A stretch of 64,000 nucleotides of DNA from DASYTH01 sp035762905 (lineage in GTDB: Bacteria > Actinomycetota > Actinomycetes > Mycobacteriales > Pseudonocardiaceae), in NCBI RefSeq assembly GCF_035762905.1, contig NZ_DASUCC010000131.1, positions 89,488 to 153,487 of the forward strand. The letters run 5' to 3'. This document shows, piece after piece, positions 46,214 to 55,369 of the stretch. The notes under the pieces are model-generated. The model ran no database searches. It saw nothing but the letters and a program-made list of their open reading frames with translations, and was not told the origin of the DNA. A program made the position numbers and the translations under genes. Within the stretch, counting starts at the first letter, position 1. Each line of letters begins with the position of its first letter.

Positions 46214-48634
46214 ATGCGCTGGCCATTTCGGCGGAAGGGTTCGGCGGCCGAGTCCGAGCACGCCCGCCACCTTGCGCCGGGCACGGTCGGCACGCCGGAG
46301 GCCACGGCGGGCGCGCCCGCCGTGCGGCGGTCCGGGCGGCAGTGGGCGACGCTGCCACCGCTTCCGGTCACCGTCAACCCGTCGGCGCCGCTGGTGATGG
46401 GTCCGGCACCGGTGCTGCCACCGTTGCCGGGCCACCGCACGGTCTCCGGCCCGCCCATCGGACCGGCGGCCGGGCGGGTCGAGGGACTCGCGGCGGCCAT
46501 TCCGCCACCACCCGAACCGACCGTGCCGCAAGCGGAACCGGCTGCGGCGGTCCGGCCACCGGTAGTGCACCGGCCGGTCCACAGTGGACCTCCGCCGGCC
46601 GCACCGAGCCTGGTCGATGCCGTGGGTTCCCACGTCGGCGAGGCTCGGGAGCCGGCCGAGCCGTACCGTGCGCCCGGCTGGTTGCGGTTCGCGCCGGCCT
46701 GGTTGGAGCAGGGCGGTATTCCCGGTCTGGACGCCGGTCCGGCGATCGAACTGCCGGATCCGCCGCGCCCGGCACCGATGGTCACGCCCCGGCCCGTCGT
46801 GCGTTCGGACAGCCCGGCACCGGATACCGCGGTCCGGTCCGCCATGTCCACAATGGACTCTCTGGCGGCGGCCACCGGTGGTTCGCCGACTCCGGTGGCA
46901 CCGCAGGCCCCGCAGCCACAACCACAACTGCCGGCACCGGCAGCCGGTGAGCGGCCGCGGCGGCGGCCCAACCTCGGTCAGACCCGCCGGCTCGGGCTGG
47001 GTGCGCCGCTGAACCGGCCGGGCCAGCCGGAGTTGGCACTGCCGGCCGCCCCGCAGCGTCCGGTCCAGACCCCTGCGGTGGCACCGCAGCAGACGCCGGG
47101 CCGGCCCTCCCAGCCGGCCGAACCGGTCCCGTCGACCGCTTCCGCCGAGCCTTCCGCGGAGGACGACCAGCAGCCACCCCCGCAGCCGGCCCAACCACCG
47201 CCGCTGGTCCACCGGCCCGCGCCCGACCCGGGTTCTCCGGCCGGCGCGGACACGGCCGCGGACACCTCGCCGGCGAGTGACACCCCGCCGGCAAGCCTTG
47301 CGCCACCGGTGCGCGGGGCACCGCAGGAACCGCCGGCCACGCCGAGCCCGCCCACCGCGGCCCCGTCCGGGCCGGTGCGACCCACCGCCGTCACGCCCCG
47401 GCGCGGCCCGGCGACGAGCAGCACGCCCCTGGTCTACCGCGCGACGCAGCCACGGCCGGACCAGCAGCCGCCGGCCGCTGTCCGGCGTGGTGTCGCCCGC
47501 GTGCCAACGAGTCTGGCCTCGACGATGCTGAGCCGGCACGGCGTCGACGTCTCCGATGTGCCGGTCCATCGGGGACCCGAGGTGGCCGTCGAGGCGCGCT
47601 CACTGGGTGCCCGCGCGTTCACCAGGGGCGGCGAGGTGTTCCTGCCGGAGGAGGCCGGATCCCTGGACAGCCCGAAGGCTCGCGGCCTGCTCGCGCACGA
47701 GCTGGTGCACGTCGTGCAGCAGCGCACGCTCGGCTCGTCGTTGCCCGGGCCGTCCACCCCGGTCGGTGCGGAGCTCGAGGCCGCGGCGGTGGCCGCCGAG
47801 CACGAGCACGCCGGCCACGGGCACACCGCCGAACCGCTGGTGCACCCGGTGCTGACCCAGGTGCTCAGCCAGGCGGCCCGCACGGCCGGCGTGCAGCTCG
47901 CCCCGCTGGCGCCGGAGCCGATGAGCGTCAGCAGCCTGCCGGAGCCGCCGCCCGCACCGTCCACATCAGACCTGGTGCTGAGCGAACCGGCGCGGGTACA
48001 GGTCAGCCAGATCTCCCAGGAGACCACGACCAAGGTGATCGAGCAGTGGACCAACCCGGCGCTCGGCGGGTCCGGGTTCACCGCGTTCCCGGTCACCGAG
48101 CCGTCGCTGCCCACACTGGTCGACACCACCGGACCGGCGCCGGTCGGCGGCGGTCCCGCGCCGGCGGCACCGCCGGACGAGGCGGCGATGGCCAGCCAGG
48201 TACTCCAGGTGATCAACCTGGATCGCGCGATCAAGGGCCAGCAGGCCATCAGCACGCTCGACGACGCAACGATGGAGCAGGTCCGGCAGGTCATCGCCGA
48301 GCAGTCCGCGGCGAACGTGAACCGCGCGATGATGATGGCCGGCGCATCGGCCGCGGCGACCCAGGCGGCCGCCGCCACCGAACTCGAGACCGCCCAGAGC
48401 CAGGCCCCGGCGCCCGCCGAGCAAACCGCCGCCGCCCCGGCCAGTACCCCGAGCATGGTGATCGGCTCGGGCGAGCCGGACCCGGAATCCGCGCTCCGGG
48501 ACGGGTGGATCGACATCGAGCGGCTCGACCTGGACGAGTTGACCGCCCGGCTCTACGACCGGCTGCGCAGCCGGTTGCGTCTTGAGTTGTTGATCGACAG
48601 GGAGCGGGCCGGCCTGCTCACGGATTTCCGATAG
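46214..48634 (+). CDS. DUF4157/eCIS-core protein with HExxH motif
   Basis: An ~806-residue protein. Residues 1-~430 are Pro/Ala/Arg-rich and disordered. The DUF4157 (eCIS core) domain at ~430-520 contains RVPTSLASTMLSRHGVDVSDVPVHRGPE-type start (split by position) and a zinc-protease-like HELVH at 495-499. A second low-complexity region follows. The last ~35 residues (RLYDRLRSRLRLELLIDRER, then AGLLTDFR) form a basic amphipathic helix seen on other eCIS-linked proteins. DUF4157 proteins are the commonest eCIS-associated cargo/toxin scaffold. The ATG at 46214 has GGGAG upstream; GTG at 46211 is an alternative. Confidence 0.85.
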   Translation: MRWPFRRKGSAAESEHARHLAPGTVGTPEATAGAPAVRRSGRQWATLPPLPVTVNPSAPLVMGPAPVLPPLPGHRTVSGPPIGPAAGRVEGLAAAIPPPPEPTVPQAEPAAAVRPPVVHRPVHSGPPPAAPSLVDAVGSHVGEAREPAEPYRAPGWLRFAPAWLEQGGIPGLDAGPAIELPDPPRPAPMVTPRPVVRSDSPAPDTAVRSAMSTMDSLAAATGGSPTPVAPQAPQPQPQLPAPAAGERPRRRPNLGQTRRLGLGAPLNRPGQPELALPAAPQRPVQTPAVAPQQTPGRPSQPAEPVPSTASAEPSAEDDQQPPPQPAQPPPLVHRPAPDPGSPAGADTAADTSPASDTPPASLAPPVRGAPQEPPATPSPPTAAPSGPVRPTAVTPRRGPATSSTPLVYRATQPRPDQQPPAAVRRGVARVPTSLASTMLSRHGVDVSDVPVHRGPEVAVEARSLGARAFTRGGEVFLPEEAGSLDSPKARGLLAHELVHVVQQRTLGSSLPGPSTPVGAELEAAAVAAEHEHAGHGHTAEPLVHPVLTQVLSQAARTAGVQLAPLAPEPMSVSSLPEPPPAPSTSDLVLSEPARVQVSQISQETTTKVIEQWTNPALGGSGFTAFPVTEPSLPTLVDTTGPAPVGGGPAPAAPPDEAAMASQVLQVINLDRAIKGQQAISTLDDATMEQVRQVIAEQSAANVNRAMMMAGASAAATQAAAATELETAQSQAPAPAEQTAAAPASTPSMVIGSGEPDPESALRDGWIDIERLDLDELTARLYDRLRSRLRLELLIDRERAGLLTDFR

Positions 48635-48643
48635 GAGAATGCG

Positions 48644-49093
48644 ATGCTGAACGACCAGTCGGCCATCGGCCTGTCAAACCGGTTCACCGTCAAGGTTACC
48701 GGCGGACCGGACCTGGGGAGCTGGCAGAAGGCCGAGGGCCTGGACGTCACCTGGGAGGTCGCGGACTACCGGGCCGGCGACGCCGGCAACGCGCGCTGGT
48801 TCGCGCCGGCCAACACGAAGTACACCGCGGTGAAGCTGACCAGGGCCGCGGACAGCAAGGACTCCAAGGAAGTCCGTAAGTGGCTGGACAGCAACTCGTT
48901 CGCGCACAAGGCCGGCTCGGAGATCCGGATCGCGCTCCAGGACTCCAGCAAGTCCGACATCATGGAGTGGCACCTGCGCAACGTGATGCCGAAGAAGTGG
49001 GCCATCACGTCAATGGACGCCGGATCCAGCTCGGTCGCCATCGAGACGCTGGAACTCGAGCACGAGGGCTTCCTCGAGGACGACAAGGCGTAA
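48644..49093 (+). CDS. eCIS tube-like protein 2
   Basis: A 149-residue gp19-family protein (LSNRFTVKVTGGPDLGSWQKAEGL, YTAVKLTRAADSKDSKEVRKW by position 60-80, and WHLRNVMPKKWAITSMDAGS). In eCIS with several tube paralogues, the later ones usually form the tube initiator rings at the baseplate; that is the likely role here. Ribosome-binding site AGGAG precedes the ATG, 9 bp after the DUF4157 gene. Confidence 0.88.
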   Translation: MLNDQSAIGLSNRFTVKVTGGPDLGSWQKAEGLDVTWEVADYRAGDAGNARWFAPANTKYTAVKLTRAADSKDSKEVRKWLDSNSFAHKAGSEIRIALQDSSKSDIMEWHLRNVMPKKWAITSMDAGSSSVAIETLELEHEGFLEDDKA

Positions 49094-49126
49094 AACCAGT
49101 TCCCGACCGTCGAAAGAGGACAGACC

Positions 49127-49579
49127 ATGGCGCTCAGCGTGAGCTCGATGCTCGGCCTGCAGACCCGTTTCGCGGTCACGATCGACGGTGTCAACCTCGG
49201 TGGGTGGTCGAAGTGCACGGGCCTCGCCGTGGAGTTCAAGTCGAAGACCGTGAAAGAGGGCGGGAACTACGAGTACCAGCCGATTCTCGCCGAGCACATC
49301 GAGTACAAGCCGATCGTGCTCGAGCGGGCGATGAACGCGGCGGACTCGTCCAAGGTGCAGAACTGGTTGCGCAGCAAGGTGTACGGCTGGATGACCGCGC
49401 AGACCAGCGGCGGCGGTGGGACGGCGGAGATCACCCTGCTCGACTCGCACCTGGATCCGGTCGCGAGCTGGTCGCTGCGCAACGTCTATCCGGCCAAGTG
49501 GGACGGGCCGGAACTGAGCGCGTCCACCTTCGGCATCGCCGTGGAGAAGTTGACGCTGGTGCACGAGGGATTCCTGTAA
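49127..49579 (+). CDS. eCIS tube-like protein 3
   Basis: A 150-residue gp19-family protein, related to tube protein 2 (RFAVTIDGVNLGGWSKCTGL, WSLRNVYPAKWDGPELSAST, ending VHEGFL). It probably makes a baseplate-proximal tube ring. GAAAGAGG precedes the ATG. Confidence 0.88.
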   Translation: MALSVSSMLGLQTRFAVTIDGVNLGGWSKCTGLAVEFKSKTVKEGGNYEYQPILAEHIEYKPIVLERAMNAADSSKVQNWLRSKVYGWMTAQTSGGGGTAEITLLDSHLDPVASWSLRNVYPAKWDGPELSASTFGIAVEKLTLVHEGFL

Positions 49580-49618
49580 CCGCCGGGGTGCCGACGAGCT
49601 CGATGGGAGATGGAGAAG

Positions 49619-50527
49619 ATGGCTATTTCGGACGACGTGGACAAGGCCGCGTCCGATGTCAACAAGGCCGGTGAGCAAGCCGCCAAGGGAATCTCCAAGG
49701 CGCAGGACGCCGTGGACGTCGCCGGCGACGCGATCGGTGTGGCCACCGATGCCGTCAACACGGCGGTCGGCGCGGTCGTCGACGCGGTGTCGGTCATCGG
49801 CTCGCTCATCCCGGCGACGCTCTACTGCATCACCCCGCCCAACATCGGCGTCGTCCCGTTCGACTTCAACCCCGAGACCATCACCATGAGCCGCCAGTCG
49901 ACCACGGGCGGGATGAGCCGGCCGCAGCGCCCGGACGCGACCGCACTCGCCGGTGGCGCGAAGACCTCCGGTACCTCGGGCACGTACACCCGCCAGGTCA
50001 AGGCATCCACGATCAAGCTGGCCGACGTGATCATGGAGGGTCCGTTCACCAAGCTGCGCTGCGACACCCTCCTCACCTGGATGAACCCGAGCACCGGACT
50101 GCTCGCGCAGTTCGCCGCCGCCGGCTCGAACTTCTCCACGGCACCGGCGCCGGTCACGTTCCAGTGGGGTCCGCCGATGATCGGCTTCATGTACGACGTG
50201 ACGATCAGCCAGTGCTCGGTCACCTACGAGCGGTTCACCCCGGCCGGCATCCCCACCCGGGCCAAGATCAGCATCACGATGAACGAGATCCCGAGCAAGC
50301 TCGGCAGCCTGCCGACCAACCCGACCTCCGGTGGCATTCCCGGGCGGCGCACGCACACCGTGGCGCACGGGGAGAGCCTGCAGTCGATCGCCATGGAGAA
50401 GTACGGCACCCCCGGCCTCTGGCGCCGGATCGCCGAGGTGAACCGGATCAACGACCCGACCCGGGTCCGGCCCGGCACGATGATCTACCTGCCCAACCCC
50501 GACGAGCTCACCGCGAGGCGGTCATGA
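49619..50527 (+). CDS. LysM-containing tube-baseplate hub protein (Afp7-like)
   Basis: A 302-residue protein: a helical N terminus with Ala/Asp/Val repeats (~1-55), a CIS tube-like domain (~60-235, VPFDFNPETITMSRQ, ITMNEIPSKLG), and a C-terminal LysM domain (~245-292, HTVAHGESLQSIAMEKYGTP, WRRIAEVNRIND). In homologous systems it joins the tube to the spike hub. The ATG at 49619 is preferred over 49610 because of the GGGAG 9 bp upstream. Its stop overlaps the start of the VgrG-like gene. Confidence 0.9.
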   Translation: MAISDDVDKAASDVNKAGEQAAKGISKAQDAVDVAGDAIGVATDAVNTAVGAVVDAVSVIGSLIPATLYCITPPNIGVVPFDFNPETITMSRQSTTGGMSRPQRPDATALAGGAKTSGTSGTYTRQVKASTIKLADVIMEGPFTKLRCDTLLTWMNPSTGLLAQFAAAGSNFSTAPAPVTFQWGPPMIGFMYDVTISQCSVTYERFTPAGIPTRAKISITMNEIPSKLGSLPTNPTSGGIPGRRTHTVAHGESLQSIAMEKYGTPGLWRRIAEVNRINDPTRVRPGTMIYLPNPDELTARRS

Positions 50528-52458
50528 CAAGCCTGCTGGGTGGCAGCTTCGGCCGGATCGTCCACCCGGTGGTGATGATCGGCTCACCGCTGGGCCTGCC
50601 GCTGGGCTCGTCGGCCGAGGAGAACCTGATCCGCACGGTGGTGGACACCCACCTGCACCTGCCCGACATGTTCGAGATGACCTTCCTCGACGACAAGGGA
50701 TCCCTGGCCGACGACGCCGGGCTGGCCATCGGCACCAAGATCGAGATCAAGGGCGGCAAGGAAAGCGACGAGATGACCACGTCGCTGATCAAGGGCGAGG
50801 TCACCTCCATCGAGGCGATCTGCCAGGACAACATGATCTTCACGGTGGTCCGGGGGTACGAGCAGGCCCACCGGCTGCAGCGGGCCAAGCGCACCAAGAC
50901 CTACGTCAACATGACCGACTCCGACATCGCCAAGCAGGTGGCCCGCAACGCCGGACTGACCATCGGCGACGTCGCCGCCACCAGCGTCACCCACGACCAC
51001 ATGGCCCAGGTGGCGCAGACCGACTGGGATTTCCTTTCCCAGCGGGCCAGGGAGATCGGCTACGAGACCGGGGTGGCCGGCGGGGAGTTCTTCTTCCGTC
51101 CGGCATCCGGGGCCGCCGCGGGCGGTGGGCTCGGCGGAATGGCCAGCGCCGCGGCCGGCGCGCTCGGGCTGGACTCCGGCAAGCTCATGTTCAAGGACAA
51201 CCTGATGAGCTTCTTCCCCCGGATCTCGGCGGCGAACATCACGCCGGACGTCGAGGTTCGGATGTGGGACTCCAAGGACGCCAAGGTGGTCGCGTCCAAG
51301 ACCGACTCGGTCAGCGGGACGGCGACCATCGACGGCCAGGTGCCCAAGACCCTGGCCAACTCCTTCACCGACGGATTTCTGCCGCCGCTGCCCTCGCTTC
51401 CCGCGCTGCCACCGATTCCCGGCCTGCCGAAGATCGACTTCGGCACGGCGCCGAGCAACACCGCCTACGTCGTGGTCGACCGGCCGCTTGCGTTCGGCCC
51501 GTCGGCCGCCCGGGCGGCCGAGGAGGCGGCCAAGGGCGTCGCCGACCACATCGCCAGCACGTTCGCCGAGGCCGAGGGCGACGCCATGGGCGACCCGGCG
51601 ATCCAGGCCGGCGCACAGGTGGACATCGACGGGGTACCCAAGCAGTTCATCGGCAAGTGGACGGTCACCAACGCCCGGCACATCTTCGACTCGATGGAGA
51701 ACGGCTATCACACGCGGTTCTGGGTCAGCGGCAGGCAGAACCGCAACCTGCTCGGGTTGACCGCCGGAGCCCGCGACCACCGCAGCCAGATTTCCGGGCT
51801 GGTGTGCGGCGTGGTGACCAACGTGTCGGATCCGGACAAGCTGGGCCGGGTCAAGGTGGCGCTGCCGTGGCTCTCGCCGGACTACGAATCGGACTGGGCG
51901 CGAGTGGTGCAGGTCGGCGCCGGCCCGCGCAGCGGCGCGCTGTTCCTGCCGGAGGTCGGCGACGAGGTGCTGATCGGTTTCGAGTTCGGTGATCCCCGGC
52001 GGGGTTACGTGCTCGGCGGGCTGATCAACAGCAACTCCAAGTACGGCCCACTGAGCTCGGCGGTGAGTGGCTCCGGTGCGGTGAACGAGCGTGGTTTCGC
52101 CACCCCGGCCGGAAACAAGCTGCTGTTCACCGACGACCTGCCGCCCGGGCCGCCCGGCGCTCCACCGATCAAGTCGTCCATGGTGTTGGGCACCAAGGAC
52201 GACAAGCTGTCGCTGACCATCGACCAGGTCGCCGGAACGATCACGCTGTCCTGCAACCCGGCCCCGCCGGCGAGCAAGACCCCGTCCGGCACGCTGACCA
52301 TCGAATGCCCCGGGCTCGGCGCGATCAACATCAAGGCCGGCACCGGCGGGATCAAGATGGAGACCGACGGCCAACTTCAGCTCACCGGAAAGATGGGCGT
52401 GAAGATCGAGAGCCCGGCGATCACCGAAGTCAAGGGCTCAATGCTCAAGCTGAACTGA
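50524..52458 (+). CDS. VgrG-like spike/hub protein (Afp8-like)
   Basis: A 644-residue baseplate spike. The N-terminal half is gpD/gp27-like (HLHLPDMFEMTFLDD, TDWDFLSQRAREIGYE). Residues ~415 on include an OB-fold gpV/gp5 domain (VCGVVTNVSDPDKLGRVKVA, LPEVGDEVLIGFEFGDPRRG), then a beta-helix tail that receives the PAAR tip. There is an Ala/Gly-rich insertion near 200-215. The ATG overlaps the hub gene's stop (ATGA). Confidence 0.92.
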   Translation: MTSLLGGSFGRIVHPVVMIGSPLGLPLGSSAEENLIRTVVDTHLHLPDMFEMTFLDDKGSLADDAGLAIGTKIEIKGGKESDEMTTSLIKGEVTSIEAICQDNMIFTVVRGYEQAHRLQRAKRTKTYVNMTDSDIAKQVARNAGLTIGDVAATSVTHDHMAQVAQTDWDFLSQRAREIGYETGVAGGEFFFRPASGAAAGGGLGGMASAAAGALGLDSGKLMFKDNLMSFFPRISAANITPDVEVRMWDSKDAKVVASKTDSVSGTATIDGQVPKTLANSFTDGFLPPLPSLPALPPIPGLPKIDFGTAPSNTAYVVVDRPLAFGPSAARAAEEAAKGVADHIASTFAEAEGDAMGDPAIQAGAQVDIDGVPKQFIGKWTVTNARHIFDSMENGYHTRFWVSGRQNRNLLGLTAGARDHRSQISGLVCGVVTNVSDPDKLGRVKVALPWLSPDYESDWARVVQVGAGPRSGALFLPEVGDEVLIGFEFGDPRRGYVLGGLINSNSKYGPLSSAVSGSGAVNERGFATPAGNKLLFTDDLPPGPPGAPPIKSSMVLGTKDDKLSLTIDQVAGTITLSCNPAPPASKTPSGTLTIECPGLGAINIKAGTGGIKMETDGQLQLTGKMGVKIESPAITEVKGSMLKLN

Positions 52459-52467
52459 GGAAGGCGC

Positions 52468-52878
52468 ATGACCACACAGGATTTCGTCGGCGCCGGGTGG
52501 GCTTTCCCACTCGGGGTCGGACCACAGGGCGGGATCGCCCTGGTGCGCCGGGAAGTGGAGCTGGAACAGGCGATGCGCCTGATCCTGTCCACCTATCCCG
52601 GTGAGCGCCCGATGCGCCCCGAGTTCGGTAGCCGGATCCGGGACTTCGTGTTCCGGTCGGTGAACGTCGAGACGATCTCCGAACTGTCCCGCGTGGTCCG
52701 CGACGCGTTGCTGCGCTGGGAGCCGAGGGTGGACGTCGAGGCAGTGGTGATCACGCCGGATCCCGCCGACCACAGCACGCTCTACATCGACATCCAGTAC
52801 CGGCCGAAGGACACCAACGACCGGCGGAACCTGGTGTTTCCCTTCTACACGATCCCCGAGGACGGGAGTGACTACTGA
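52468..52878 (+). CDS. Baseplate gp25-like protein
   Basis: A 136-residue GPW/gp25 family baseplate protein that links sheath and wedge: GWAFPLGVGPQGGIAL, QAMRLILSTYPGERPMRPEF (by position 32-51), and IDIQYRPKDT. It is encoded 9 bp after the spike gene and overlaps the J-like gene by one base. Confidence 0.93.
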   Translation: MTTQDFVGAGWAFPLGVGPQGGIALVRREVELEQAMRLILSTYPGERPMRPEFGSRIRDFVFRSVNVETISELSRVVRDALLRWEPRVDVEAVVITPDPADHSTLYIDIQYRPKDTNDRRNLVFPFYTIPEDGSDY

Positions 52879-54830
52879 TGGCGCTACCGGCACCGAACCT
52901 CGACGATCGGCGGTTCCAGGATCTCGTCGACGACGCCAAACGGATGGTGATGCGACGCTGTCCGGAGTGGACGGATCACAACGTGTCCGACCCGGGCGTG
53001 ACGCTGATCGAGACCTTCGCGTTCATGACCGACCAGATGCTGTTCCGGCTCAACCAGGTACCGGACCGGCTCTATGTCAAGTTCCTCGAGCTGATCGGGT
53101 TGCGGCTGATCCCGGCCACCCCGGCCCAGGTGGGCGTGACGTTCTGGCTGTCCGCGCCCGCGGTCGCCTCGGTGGGCATTCCCATGGGCACGAACGTGGC
53201 CACGCTGCGCACCGAGGTGGACGAGTCGATCGTGTTCTCCACCGGGCAGGACCTGCAGATCGTCCCGTGCTCGCTGCACAAGGTGGCCAGCCAGACCGTG
53301 TCCGACGAGGGACCGGTGGAGCGGACCGACGAGCTGAAGATGGGCCAGTCCTTCCAGGCGTTCTCCCCGGTGCCCCGGGTGGACGACCTGCTGCTGGTCG
53401 GCCTGTCCGTGCCGGTGCCGAACTGCGTGGTGCGGCTGGACTTCGACTGCCGGGTCGAGGGCGTCGGCGTGCACCCGGACCACCCGCCGCTGGTGTGGGA
53501 GGCCTGGAACGGCAAGGAATGGAAGGAATGCAAGGTCAGCAGCGACGGCACCGGCGCGCTGAACGCCGCCGGCCAGATCATGGTGCACGTGCCGTCCGAC
53601 CACGAGTCGTCGGTGCTCGGCGGTGAGGCCGCGGGCTGGCTGCGGGCCAGGGTGATCGAGGTCGACCCGGACTGGCCGACCTACACCGCGTCGCCGTTCG
53701 TCACCGCGTTGTCGGCCAGCACGGTCGGCGGCACGGTCGAGGCGAACCACTGCGAGATCATCGAGGAGGAGGTCCTCGGGATCTCCGAAGGCGTGCCGGG
53801 CCAGGGATTCCAGGTCCAGCGCACGCCCGTGGTGATCGGCGCCGGCGCGGCCGTGCTGGAGACCTCGTCGGTGGACGGCTGGGTGGAGTGGACCCAGGTC
53901 CAGCAGTTCGCCGGCAGCGGTCCGGACGACCGGCACTACATCCTGGACGGCGTGTCCGGAACCGTCCAGTTCGGACCGGTCATTCGTGAGGCGCAGGGCG
54001 GGCTGCGGCAGTATGGCGCGGTTCCCGAGTACGGCGCGACCGTCCGGTTGCGCAAGTACGCCACCGGTGGCGGCCGGGTGGGCAACGTCGGCAAGGGCGC
54101 GATCCAGACCCTGAAGTCGTCGATTCCGTTCGTCAACAAGGTGGAGAACCTGGACGCGGCCTGGGGCGGCGTGGACGGCGAGACGGTCGAGCAGGCCAAG
54201 GCCCGCGGCCCGATCCTGCTGCGCACCAGGAGCCGCGCGGTCACCGCGGAGGACTACGAGGCGATCACCCAGGAAGCCGCGCCGGACGTGGCCCGGGTCC
54301 GCTGCGTCACCGCGGGGGACGACGACGTGGACGCCGGTGCGGTGCGGGTGCTGATCGTCCCGGCCGCGGCGCAGACCGCCGGTAAGATCGACTTCCCGGA
54401 GCTGGTGCCCGGCGAGGAGACGCTGCAGCGCATCTCCGATCGGCTCGACGAGGTCCGGCTGATCGGCACCAGGGTGCTCGTCTCGCCGCCGAAGTACCGC
54501 GGAGTCACCGTGGTCGCCCGCGTGATCGCCCGGCCACGGCTGGACAAGGCGAGGGTGCGGGCCGATGCGCTCGAGGCGCTGTACCAGCACCTGAACCCGA
54601 TCAGCGGTGGACCGGACGGAAAGGGCTGGCCATTCGGCCGTCCGGTGCAGGCCGGTGACGTTTACGCGCTGCTGCAACGGGTTCGCGGCGTCGACCTGGT
54701 CGAGGACGTGCGGCTGTTCGGGGCCAACCCGGTGACCGGGGAGCGCGGCGAGGAGACCCAACGCCTGGATGTCGACGCGCACAGCCTGATCTTCTCCTAC
54801 GAGCACCACGTCAGGGTGGAGGACCACTGA
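52878..54830 (+). CDS. Baseplate wedge protein (gpJ-like, TIGR02243)
   Basis: A 650-residue putative baseplate assembly protein. It starts with LDDRRFQDLVDDAKRMV, then HNVSDPGVTLIETFAFMTDQ and LNQVPDRLYVKFLELIGLR; the C-terminal part has TRSRAVTAEDYEAITQEAAP as in phage J proteins. It forms the wedge around the hub. Start ATG overlaps the gp25 stop (TGATG). Confidence 0.93.
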   Translation: MALPAPNLDDRRFQDLVDDAKRMVMRRCPEWTDHNVSDPGVTLIETFAFMTDQMLFRLNQVPDRLYVKFLELIGLRLIPATPAQVGVTFWLSAPAVASVGIPMGTNVATLRTEVDESIVFSTGQDLQIVPCSLHKVASQTVSDEGPVERTDELKMGQSFQAFSPVPRVDDLLLVGLSVPVPNCVVRLDFDCRVEGVGVHPDHPPLVWEAWNGKEWKECKVSSDGTGALNAAGQIMVHVPSDHESSVLGGEAAGWLRARVIEVDPDWPTYTASPFVTALSASTVGGTVEANHCEIIEEEVLGISEGVPGQGFQVQRTPVVIGAGAAVLETSSVDGWVEWTQVQQFAGSGPDDRHYILDGVSGTVQFGPVIREAQGGLRQYGAVPEYGATVRLRKYATGGGRVGNVGKGAIQTLKSSIPFVNKVENLDAAWGGVDGETVEQAKARGPILLRTRSRAVTAEDYEAITQEAAPDVARVRCVTAGDDDVDAGAVRVLIVPAAAQTAGKIDFPELVPGEETLQRISDRLDEVRLIGTRVLVSPPKYRGVTVVARVIARPRLDKARVRADALEALYQHLNPISGGPDGKGWPFGRPVQAGDVYALLQRVRGVDLVEDVRLFGANPVTGERGEETQRLDVDAHSLIFSYEHHVRVEDH

Positions 54831-55369
54831 TGCGCGGCATGGTTCCCGGCATGGCCAACCGGTCGCCGTTCATCGAGATGCTGCCGGCGGTCTACCAGGA
54901 GGACCCGTTCACCGAGCGGTTCGTCGGCGGGTTCGACGACGTGCTCGCGCCGATTCTGGCCACATTGGACTGTCTGGTCGACTACTTCGACCCGTACCTG
55001 GCTCCGGAGGACTTCCTGGAGTGGCTGGCCGGGTGGGTCGGGATCGAGATGGAGGAGGGCTGGCCGGTCGAGCGCCGTCGGGCGGTACTGGCCAGCGCCG
55101 TGGAGATGTACCGGATGCGGGGGACCGTCGGTGGGCTGCGGGCGAACCTGCAGGTGCTCACCGGCGGGCGGGTCGAGATCGCGGACAGCGGCGGCGTCGG
55201 GTGGTCGAAGAACCCCAACGCGCGGCTGCCGGGCGAGGCCAGTCCCCGGCTCGCGGTGCGGATCCGGGTGCACGACCCGAAGACCGTGCCCATGGATCTC
55301 GTGGATGCCGCGGTGGCCGCGGCCAAGCCAGCACATGTCGTGCACAGAGTGGAGGTGGATCGGCCGTGA
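54830..55369 (+). CDS. Phage-tail-type baseplate protein (TIGR02242/gpI-like)
   Basis: A 179-residue protein matching the TIGR02242 tail family: MLPAVYQEDPFTERFVGGFD, LVDYFDPYLAPEDFLEWLAG, MYRMRGTVGGLR. In homologous particles it works with the J-like wedge. The ATG at 54830 overlaps the J stop; an ATG at 54851 would drop 7 residues. Its stop overlaps the next gene's GTG. Confidence 0.88.
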   Translation: MRGMVPGMANRSPFIEMLPAVYQEDPFTERFVGGFDDVLAPILATLDCLVDYFDPYLAPEDFLEWLAGWVGIEMEEGWPVERRRAVLASAVEMYRMRGTVGGLRANLQVLTGGRVEIADSGGVGWSKNPNARLPGEASPRLAVRIRVHDPKTVPMDLVDAAVAAAKPAHVVHRVEVDRP

